DNA of 64,000 nt, taken from NCBI GenBank assembly GCA_023634235.1, contig JAMKCF010000011.1, forward strand, positions 7,421,218-7,485,217. The letters are read 5' to 3'. Position numbers and translations under genes: made by a program. This document shows positions 46,744 through 57,700 of this stretch, in pieces. How positions within the stretch are numbered: position 1 is the first letter of the stretch; each line of letters begins with the position of its first letter. The DNA is from Pisaster brevispinus (Eukaryota > Echinodermata > Asteroidea > Forcipulatida > Asteriidae). Below the pieces are notes generated by a model. The model saw only the letters and a list, made by a program, of their open reading frames with translations, had not been told where the DNA came from and ran no database searches.

Positions 46744-48010
46744 CAAGGCGATGACCAATCATATCCAAAATATCAGAACTAAACTGGGTAGCCGCAGACA
46801 TCCTCCAGGAAACAATTACGGGTAAGAGACGCGCGAGGAAGACAACATCAACGATGGACTACCATTATCAAAGAGTGTGCTGGTCAGGCAATCGTACAAA
46901 TACAAACATTGGCAGAGAAAGACAACAAAAGTGATGGACTGTGTAAACATTAAAGATTGAATTGAACTGATAATCACAGAAACACAAACCCTTGCAGAAG
47001 AACACAACGTAGTTGATGGACTAACAACATCAAAAGAATGGCCTGGACGGACAATACACAAAAACAAAACCAACCTTTCGCAGGAAAGACAACGAAAACG
47101 ATGGACTGGCATTATCAAAGAGTATGCTGGTCTGGCAACTGTACAAAGGCGATGACCAATCATACCAACAATATCAGAACTAAACGGGGTAGCCTATAGC
47201 CTTGTCCAAGGCTCTTTATACGTAAGCACCCCGCTTTGAATCCACCAGGTAGCATAACAATACTGGCACGGTACTGCAGTACTTGATATACAGTATACCG
47301 TGGGGTCGAAGCACAGTTTTCAACCTCGTACTAAAAAACGAGGCCGAAACAGAGCCTTGTTCCCACTGTAAACGGCAGCTTATGTTTTTCTTCATCATTG
47401 CGCAGGGATTTCAGCGCTAATTACGTATGCTGGAATCGGATATTGAATATTCATTTCCTGTACTGGGTGGATAATCGTCCAATCATAAACTCTCGTAGTA
47501 GTCGCCTTGCCACTTACATTAACCAATAAGCATACACCTTCGGGAAATATTAGCATAAAGCAACTCCGCCCACAATCTGACCTTTTTACAGTGGGAACAA
47601 GGCTCTGTTTCGGCTTCGTTTTTTGGTACGAGGTTGAAAAACCATGCTTCGACCCCACGGTATACTGTATAATCAAGTACTGCAGTACCGTGCCTGTATT
47701 GTAGCTACCTTGTGAATTCATAGCGGGGTGCTTGCGTAAAGAGCCTTGGACAAGGCTAGGTAGCCGCAGGCATCCTCCAGGGAGCAATTACGGGTAAGAG
47801 ACGCGCGAGGAAGACAACTTCAACGATGGAGTGTGGACTGCCATTATCAAAGAGTGTGCTGGTCAGGCAATCGTACAAATACAGCCATTGGCAGAGAAGG
47901 ACAACAAAAGTGATGGACTGTGTAAACATCGAAGATTGAATTGAACTGATAATCACAGAAACGCAAACCCTTGTAGAGGAAAACAACGTAATTGATGGGC
48001 TAAAATACAA
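46744..48010. repeat. ~400-bp tandem repeat interrupted by a foldback element
   Basis: Unit 1 starts AAGGCGATGACCAATCAT near 46746; unit 2 starts the same way near 47145. Unit 2 is split at the GGGTAGCC sequence by the foldback element and resumes at 47759. Both units contain GGAAGACAAC, TCAAAGAGTGTGCTGGTCAG and TGGACTGTGTAAACAT. A shorter internal repeat with ATTATCAAAGAGTATGCTGG lies at the end of unit 1. No intact coding frame. Confidence 0.85.
47195..47758. mobile_element. 564-bp foldback element with 7-bp target duplication
   Basis: Inverted arms of about 170 bp (47200-47371 and 47585-47757) start with CCTTGTCCAAGGCTCTTTA and flank ~210 bp of unique sequence. GGTAGCC occurs directly on both sides (47188-47194 and 47759-47765) while the uninterrupted unit at 46787 has it once, so this is the target duplication. 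No transposase frame. Confidence 0.85.
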
Positions 48011-48706
48011 CACTAATGAGAGAAGAGAAAAGGCTAATAGTTAATGCGCAATAGGATTTTGCCGTGATTGATACCACGGCAGTTGTTTTTCCCTTGATTT
48101 ACTGCTTGCGAATACTATAACACGCGAACACTGGAATGAATTAAAAACATCTTGAACTATTCCAACCTAAACAATATTGCGAAAGAATAGACCCCTCCCA
48201 CGTGACGTCACACTCTCAAAAAGCGCCATCACTGAGGCCAAAAGGAGGCAGATCAATGTTCTTTGTGCGTAAAAACGTGCGCGTGACCTCAGCTTACCTG
48301 TATCGTTTCGCGTTACGTAAGGGATCTATAGAGGTCACCCTCACTTTTGGTCAAGTAACGTAACGAACACTTCCACACACAACTTTCAGCCAATGATATA
48401 TCTTCCTTTGACCTCTGTGTGTGTGCTGCTTGAGTTCGTGAAGTCATGCGCAAAGGGTAAGCTAGCTAAAATCAAAGTCATACATTGAATGCTCTTTATG
48501 TCCAAGACACAATGGGGAGTTAATTGAAAATCGGTAAACAGGAAGCACCCACAATGCTTTTGTGAATTACGTATCTCCACCTGAGGCTTATAAGGTCAAG
48601 AATATCGTTTGACCGCTCACGCCGGTCTCTCGTGAATGGTGGAAAAATCATCACGACATAACCCCTCTCCAGAATTTCTGAGGAGTAGTGGAGTGGGCTA
48701 CACGAG

Positions 48707-48714
48707 TATAAATA
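48707..48714 (+). promoter_or_regulatory. TATA box of gene B
   Basis: TATAAATA in the context GAGTATAAATAGGAG lies about 75-80 bp before the start codon at 48788, leaving room for a leader of roughly 50 bases. Confidence 0.65.
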
Positions 48715-48787
48715 GGAGTGATGCTCTAGCATTGCGATGTTATATGCATTCAAGCTATAGCTAGTGGGAGGCAAGTTTGGGGGGAAA

Positions 48788-51700
48788 ATGCATCTCAATT
48801 TTGTTCTTAGTCTGGTCATATTTTTAGTTGGCATCTTGGGCAGTTGTGCGAAAAATGTCACACATCGCACACCCCTTTACATCGGCGGCCTCATGCCGGT
48901 CATGAACGGAACATTTCAGCCTGGCCTCATCTCTCTGGCCGGCTCTAAGCAAGCCGTCGAGGACATCAACAATAGAAGTGATGTCTTACCAGGCTATGAA
49001 ATCATCATGGAGTGGGCCGATACAGAGGTAGGTGTACATTTTCTCCCCTCGGGAGATGTGAGTGGAGTTTTTCTTTTAAATTAATATTAACATAATTGAC
49101 CGTCGAAACGCAAACGATAGAGCATCCGATGTAACCAGTGCCAATTCTCCAGGTCCCTTACTTCGATACAAAGGAGACTCTGCAATTTAAGTAAGGGCTC
49201 TGATTTGACTCAGGTGTTTTCTTTTGTTGCCTTTTATCTGTCGTGGCCGAGCGGTCAAGCGCACCAGGCAGACTCAACGTGTGTCCTTAAGCAAGACATT
49301 TATATTGTGTTCTATTCAGGACACTTGAATTATTGCAAAAAAAAAGTGTTGTCGGTCGCGATAGAAGTGTATGTTGTCCGTTGCGATAGAAGTGCATGCA
49401 AAGCAAGAATAAGCAGGATTCGATACCAGTGACAGACTGCACACGTGACTTGGTTTGTTGGCTGGTAATCTTATTCGAGCCAGCATATCTTTGTTTTGCT
49501 TGGCTACTTTTTTGTGCTTCAGCAGCTCTGTGAAATTGTGCCCTGGTGTATTTAGGTTCACAGTATAAACCACCCTTGTTTACAGGTTTTGTCAGACTGC
49601 TAAGGTACAATGTTGAAGTTAGTTCACTTTATGAAGCATCCATATCATACAAATCTCATTCACGTGTTGACCTTGGCTGTACACACGTACACTATTTGGA
49701 CGGGGGTGGGGGAATTATATCACATGTGCCCCACCCCACACTTTTAGGTTGACTGTCCATAAGAAATATGGGGAGGGGAATAGACAAAAACGCTATTTTC
49801 TTGATTTATTTTTAATACAGACAATGGAAGACAAGTTTCGTCACATAAGTTTCGTTTCATAAGTCCCTACATTATGTCGACCTCTTTTGTTCTCAGGTCC
49901 ACAAACGAACAGTTAAACAAAATACTATGCAATCGAATTTTCTAACTTAACAAGAACCAACATTAAACAATATGTTTGTTGATTTGTTTTGCTCGCACTT
50001 GTAGCTCATCTATAGTTTGGCCTATAGGCCTGACACAACTCTATGATCTCTAAACAGAATCTGACGTACATCCAACGTGATTTACGGCTGTCATTATTTG
50101 TACTAGCTGGATGCCGCGCTTCGTGCGGCACCCGCTAGATGGGAGCGATTCTTGCGTAGAAAATGCTGCAAATTTAATGTGGGGTGAGGGGGGTAACTGG
50201 AAGGACAGAGGTAATAATTTTGTAGAATTGGCTCGGTAACGGTAGGTAAAATCGGTACGCAATGTTGTTTTGTTTTATGATAAAATTGTGACCATGCAAA
50301 AGAAGTTGAGTGGGGTCGAAACGTCGCCTGCCCTCCTCACCTTTCTCGTCCCCTTTCTCCAACTACGAAGCATAATTTGGGGGCGTATGGCCGGAGTTGA
50401 GTTGTAATATTGCGGAAGGATGTACTTGGTAATGATGCATGCTTGGAATGATCATTTGTATGTATTTTCACGATGTTAAAACTTATGTTGAGCGACTAAA
50501 TGCCTATAAAGCAATCCACTGGTTTCGTTGAATGGAAATTAGGCTTCTGTGCTCCTGTATTTATTTGGTACTTGATTTCCTTTTTTCTTTAATATATATA
50601 TAGACATAATAAAGGAGAAACATAAAAAGGGGACATAGGAGGCCATGTCAATCTATAAAAAAAATTACCTGGATGACAAAGTTTCATTAACAGAAATGTG
50701 CAGTACCCTTGAAAATGTGGATTTTTTTTCGCACTTGCGAGCATAATTTTAACTCAATCATCTCAGTCATTGTTGAATTAATTTAATTTAATGCACTTAG
50801 TATTTCCCCGCCAGTTGACTAAGTGTCGTTCCCCAGTCCTACAAAAACATAACACACTGCTACTACACACTTTTTTAATTGGCAAAACCCCCCATTTATG
50901 TTTTGAATATGCCAAATTTATCCCGAAATCAACACCCACAAATCATCTTACCCTCACGCAAGCTCCGCTAGCTACAGACGAAATAACCCCGCCGCAAAAA
51001 AATAAACATGCGTGAAGAGTATGAAACACGCAAGGGCCGACCAATGGGTATCCGGCTGCCGTTCCACGCAATCGCTGGCAGACGTCGGTACACCAACGCA
51101 GACCCCAACCCACGGGTACCCCGATATCGACCCAAGGACGCATCAACTCAGCAGGGTGCGGGCGCCAGTCGACGTAAAATCCAAGATGGCGCTCTTCTAA
51201 TCCAAGATGGCGCGCTTCCAATCCAAGATGGCGCACTTCTAATCCAAGATGGAGATTTAACGATCATTATAGTATAGATTTGTACACGCATTCTTGCCAA
51301 ACCATAATGTATGCAGCAACTGTAACAAACTTACATACCTGTTTGACTCTTCTTGATGTCTTTTTGCTTTCAGAGAAACGTTCCCTCGGCCTTGAACAGA
51401 TTTTATGAGTTGATCTTCACACCTCCAGTCAAGGTTGCCATATACGGTCCTGTTTTGTCCTCAGTGACTTCAGTGCTAGCTGAAGTAATAGGAAGTTGGA
51501 ACATCGTCGAGGTGAGTAAAGCCTTTCTGAAAAGTTAACAGAGACAAGAGGTCGGCTGAAGAGGTTTCTTTTTCAAACGTGAGGTAAGAAATGGAAGACT
51601 ATTCGCAGGGGTATTATTGTTGCGTAGACAAGCAGTTAAAAAACAATATATCATTAATTTGGTGACACTAGACGATTAACTATCAGTATCAAACCAACTG

Positions 51701-54700
51701 TGACTTTATTCAGCCATAGAGAGGATCGGTCGGTGAACGACATTACTCAGGATCACACATTCGCTCGTCCCCAGCGCCTTGCCTTAAAACCAAAGGCGCT
51801 GGGATGGGCAAACCTATCAAGCACGCTCATTGGTTAATGCTCAGTCCCATCATGCATCACACTCACGCTGCAAGTGACGTACTTCTTGAACAAGAATCTG
51901 TGCAAGCTGATTAGCCCATCCCAGCGGTCCTGGATAGGCCGCTGGGGCCGAGCGAAGATCACACACAAAGAACAAGAATGGTCTCTAGAGGGCGCTTTTT
52001 GACTTGTGTAATTAAGTCCCCTACTGATCACTGTTGTGTCTATGTACATTAGTTACGCCAGATCCGTCAAACCCAGTTTCATTTCTGTATTTTGCTGCAA
52101 ATCAGATGTCAATGGGGGCCTCAACACCGGTTCTAAGTGACCGTGAGAAGTACCCCCACATTTATCGAATGCTGTCTTCGGCTTCTTTCGGGACAGCTTT
52201 CGCCCAGATCATTCGGCAATTCGGCTGGGAAAAGGTGGCCATGTTGTACCAGGCAGGAGAACCTCACCAAGCGGTATGTATCGCAGACCGTTAAAGTTCA
52301 AGTCCTTTTACATTCAATAAAGTTACAGGCTATACAAGTATAATCAATGTCAAATTAGTGGTAAACTGCCCTTTGGTGCCTTTGGTGCCTTTGGTCAATC
52401 GTAAAAAAATATATATTTATAAAAAACACAATTTAAATTTTCAACAAGTGCGTTTTCAAAAAAACAACAACAACAACGTTAAACGTAAGACACCGGGTTT
52501 TTTTTTACTAGTTTTTACTGTAGTGGTGTCGTTGAAGATTTGTGTGATTGTATAATTTGGTACAATAATGAACACAACTACTGTGTAACATTCTTTACCA
52601 GAGAATGGCGGCAGTCAACGACGAGGCATTGGTTAGTAACTTCTCAATCATCCTTGCTGAGAGTTTCTTAAATGACCCCTACGAGTCTTTATTGCGTCTC
52701 AAGGTAAGAAATTAATATTGCTACCCGACGTATACACCTTTGGTGGTAGAACCGTCGAATATCAAGTTGAAAGGAGTTATCGAGTGGTTTAATCAACTAA
52801 CTAAATTCCTTTCCCCTTTGTACTTTTCAACTCACTTCGGTTTTATTCAGCACACAAAGTGCCCAAGGACTAAAAACTATTTGGTTAGCAAAGATAATCT
52901 GTGAAACAAAAAGGAAATAATTTAAAAAAGCACTAAAAGTATTAGGCAGGCTTTGAAAAGTGAAAACTGCAATATTTTATTTTACAACAAAACAAATAAG
53001 TACATGCCGAAAGGCGTACACTCTGATTCACTGGAATAATATAATTTCAATTTTTCGGATGCTCGTTTTTTAAACCGTTGCAGGGAAAAGATGCAAGAAT
53101 CATTGCTACGAGTTTTTACGAAGATACCGCGAGGAAGGTGTTTTGTAAAGTTAGTATCAACGAAATTTGTTAACCCAGATGCGTTTTTTCCATATACATG
53201 TACATCTTGTAAACGCTTTATTCCTTAGACGTTCATTTTGTTTGTTTATGAAATACCGATTTACCGAAGTTTAAAGGAAGCGTCATACATTGGTTAATTA
53301 CTCTAAAAATCAATGATCATAAAAACTTAGGCCTACTCGGTGAGAAGCAACGCAACTGTTGACAGTACAAACTATTCTGAGAAAGGATTCTTCGGGGTAA
53401 TATGGTTTATTTGATTTTTCATCCCAAACTGTTTGAGTCTAAGAAACGATTCATGCAATAATCGTTTCTAAGATTTCCGAGGGCTGGCAGCCTCTCGCGA
53501 TTGATGCGGCCAGAGAAGCGTTTGGTATCCGCTGTCCCCTCGCTAAACGTGGATGGTTTCGACGTTCTTGTGAAACTGAAGCGACTGTTTGTTTTTTTTT
53601 TGCGATTTGCTCAGCAAGTAGACACTGTGCTCAGCTGAAACTTTCACACGTAACTTTGACTGTGTTCTTTATAAGGTTTGCCTATAAAGAAGCCTTACGG
53701 TGATAAAACCAAATATTATATGACCTTAATCTTAAATTGAACAGAATATCGAGGTTCAAAAGCGCTCCAATAATCTTGCTTTTATTGCTGAATCAAACCT
53801 TGGTACGTCCACCAATGACAACGGTTCAAGGGTGTGTCTTAAACAGGCACACCTACAGAATTTGAATATTGTAATTTTCCTGTTATTTCCAGTCTTGAAA
53901 CAAGGCATCCCCCAAAATGCTATAGCACAGGTACTCTCTAAAACTCCAGGGTCAGAATTCACCCGAATGCGGGTCTCAGGGGCATGACCAAATTCTGGCT
54001 CAGTGTGACCAGGAATATGTGTCAAAATTACCGCAAAATGAGTCCGAATGACGCACGATCCAATCTGAGCTGCGATCCAATGGACCTCATGCAATGACGT
54101 CATCCAGCCGCCATCTTAGAGGTAAAACGGTGACGAAACAATGGAAACGCACAGATGTGTACGCGCGGCGCACAGGATTGGCCAATGAATAACCTCATTT
54201 TGACCTCTAGGCGAGGGCGCCCTACTGGTATGACGTCATGTGCATAAGGTCTATTGGTTAACTAGTTTTCCAAGTCAGCCTGACCCAGAGATGGGTAAAT
54301 AAGGCCCACTTGGATGCGGCATCCAGGTTTATTCCGATCTGGGAGTTTTTTTTAGTGTAAGTCGTATTCGCATCAAGATGCTTGTGTACCAAAGCCGGTG
54401 AAGAACTGTTCAGTTTTAGAAGTGGTATACAGAAAAACTCCAAGTAGGGGAAACTCAGGACGTAACCAGGTAGGGCCTGTGTCCAAATATATGTTCGAAA
54501 GTGTTGATTTTTTGTTTCAAGGAGATCTTTTACCGACATTACTTCATCAGAAATTCCATGAAATTTAAATATCCCAGAAAGGACTACCGACCATCGGTAA
54601 ATGTATAGGGCCTAATATATTCCTTTTGTACAAAACAAGTATTTTTAATTTTTTCCTGATCTTAGGCCTATTATTTAGGTTTGTACGGTCCCAATTACGT

Positions 54701-57700
54701 TTGGATGGTACCTGGATATTTTGCCGATAACTGGCAGGAGAATACAGACGGAGTCAACTGTACTACAGAACAGCTCAAGACGGCGACCGAGGGCTATTTG
54801 GCAGTTACTTTCAGCAATTTTGAAAGCAGCCACGAGGTCACTTCTTGTGGAAAGGTCAGAAAACGTAGGCTCGATCTCCTGGGTCAGAATTGACCCGGAT
54901 TCCAGGTCCTGACCCATTATTGGGTCAGACTGACCCAGAAAAGGGGTTAATAAAAATTGAATTTAGCTCGGGTACTGCGACATTTTGACACTTTTGGGTC
55001 ATGTTAACACAGATTCCAGGGGTCGATTTCACAAAGGTAGTCCTAACTTAGGACTAGTCCTAGGAGTTATTAAAAACGTAAGGCTAGTTCCTAAGTTAGG
55101 AAGAGTAACTCGTCCTAACTCGAGATAAGACTAGTCTTAACACTTTGTGAAATCCACCCCTGGGTCAAGCCCCACGGGACGCAGATCTGGGTCGTTTGTG
55201 ACCAGAAAGGTTGTAGATTATTTAACGGTAAAACTCTAATTATGTCCACCTACTGTGGTATCCATTTGGAAATTATTGAATCGTCTGGGATGACCAACGT
55301 TGTACGAGTGGTCAACATCAACCAGCCTATTCGGTGGTCGAGTAACGGACCTATTCCGGCAATTCCGTGACCAGGAATCAACATGACGGTTGTGATTAGT
55401 GTTCGCGAGTTTGAATTTGAATTACACGTGGCTGCAACAATAATTATTCTGTTAACCTTTTTTGTGAGCAAAATTGACATATTTATTGTCCTCTTGAACG
55501 TTTCCCTACTCTACTCCAGAGTACACACGAGTTTCAGCTGCTCGTGGAAGACGCTATGGGATTCTCTATTAGCCGGACTGATGCGGGACTGGCAGCTTTG
55601 GGTTACGACGGTATGTGGGCGCTGGCAACGGCCATGGATCGAGCTGAAACTGTGCTAAGAAGGAGACTTGATACCTACCAGTACGGGGACGAGGAATACG
55701 CCCGAGCAGTCGGTGGCACCATTTTGAATCTAGAGTTTATTGGACTGTCGGTGGGTGTCTAATATCCAAAAAGACCTTTGTCAGTCCCAGTATTTCCTTG
55801 TCCGTTTTCCCTTATTGCAACTTTGTACTAGCCTGCAAGTGAACTGCTTGCCATTAGATTTGTACATTGAGTTTTTAATGGTAAGAATCTGTGATCAGTT
55901 CACTGCACACGTCTTAATAACCAGAGAGAAACCCAATTTCTATTTATGTGCTCGTCATAATGTACAGGAATGCGGAGATTCTTGGTTTTCTGTTTTGAAC
56001 ATTGATTGACGATTGTATTGAAAGTGATGATGATTTTTAGCTATTAAACACACTGATTAAAATATTCAGATATGCAAAGATTAACGAGTTCTGTGTTTTT
56101 TCACACGTTCCGTTTCACCAGGGTCCGGTAAAGTTCACCAAGACTGGCGCCAGGCTTGGTAATTTACTGGTAGAGCAAAATATAGGTAAGTTAGGAAAGA
56201 CTCTCGTACTCACAAAAAGCAATCTTCGCTTTTAGTTAAAAAGAAACTGACGGGGGGGGGGATATTGACACCCTTCCTCTGCCATGTATGTATTTGATAC
56301 GTGTGTGAATTTTAAGTTTCTCTGAAAACATAAACATAAATCTCCCTCTGTGAGTTTTGGTGGTTCTGTAGAGAGCCGGTGGTTTGACAAGTAGACATTT
56401 TGATCAGTCTGCTCTGATTGTCTGAAGTAGACGTTAAAAGGACACACCGGCTTACTGTTTACCTAATTTAGTGATGTGGAATGACAGACAATAATTTTTA
56501 GATGGTTGTGGTAAAACAAAAATCATCAAAATATCACGTAATTAACGAAAAATGTGAAGAAATAAAAAACGCGGTCAAAGGTCAGCTTATACGCTTTTCC
56601 AGCCGTCGCAACTGTCAAGTTTACGTGACAATGTTGCGCAATGTTCTAAGTAGACTGTTTATGTATTAATTATAACAATGGCGAGGCATGAGGATCCAGA
56701 CTTCATATCCATCAAGTACAAATTCACGTGTAAATAAAAAACAGACATAAACGGACGCCAGTCCTAGTCGAAGTCCGATCGCGGTCGTAAACAATAACTG
56801 TTTCGGTTGAACTTGCCATTGAAACAGTTATTGGTTACGACCGCGAAAACGCACCCCAACCTGTATTCTGTGTACGACGAACTGGACGAACACACTTGCA
56901 ATGGAGAGCGTTTCTTCGACATCCAAGGATCGGTACAAAAAACATCGCAAGGAAAAACACCCAGAAGGTGGTCCAAACGAGCCTCCCGCCTTCGCTGCAA
57001 ACGGATTGCCTTTCTCCTGGCAGCTTTATCGATGGCATTCTCCCGTTTTTCGGGCGATGACTTTACTGGACAGCCGCGGCCACTGTTTTTGTTGTTGTGG
57101 CGATTGGGGGGGGGGGGGGGGGGGGTTGGACATTGTGGGCTATCATAGAAGTATACAAGCTGTATGGGATAAACATACCCCGTCGTTGCCCGCGTGTGTA
57201 GCGCAGGCAACACGTTACAATAGTTAGGGGATAATAGCTAGGGGTACAGACTAAAACCCTCGTAAAAAAAACCGTAATTGTTGGTCTGGCTCCTTACCCC
57301 TCCGACAAGCTCCCAAGCTCACGGCAAGACCGGCAAGCTGGGGTTTGTCTCTCTGGCCCCACGAGACACAGCACCGGCTATACAGGATATGCCCCAAGGT
57401 TTACGTTCCGCTAGCTACCACGCTGGTGCGCCGTAAAACACGCCTCGGTTGCACGGACTCTCTGAATGCGAATCTTACGTTCAATTTTTCATCATTATTT
57501 ACAAATTGTATCAATAATCTGAATACATAGTCTTTTTTGTCAAATACTCATAAATAATTGTAAAAAAAAACAGATTTAAATTTGGTTCAGTAATTTACTT
57601 TTACACGGCTGGAAGTAAAACTAACTCCCAAGATCATGTGATTTATCCGAACCACTTTTTTGGTTCGGATAAATCACGTGACCTTCGTTTTTTGAAAAAT

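Larger units (their letters stand above)
39021..48700. other. Repeat-rich intergenic region
   Basis: No host gene is recognisable between the FOXRED1-like gene and gene B. Besides the elements listed separately it contains a palindromic TGTACA cluster (39838-39890), a dispersed repeat with GGTCAAAGTGGGGTCAAG (40960-41170, related to 12300-12500), a probable SINE fragment near 42130-42210, and an 18-base C run near 45562. Confidence 0.5.

Noticed and set aside
46816..48013. Three minus-strand open frames of 85-130 codons
   Set aside because: Two are the same stretch of the tandem repeat and the third lies in the foldback element. They reflect repeat periodicity, not genes.
56807..57227. Overlapping plus-strand frames of ~110 codons in gene B intron 8
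   Set aside because: They begin in a hairpin arm and end in a G run; the frames overlap each other and neither shows a domain.
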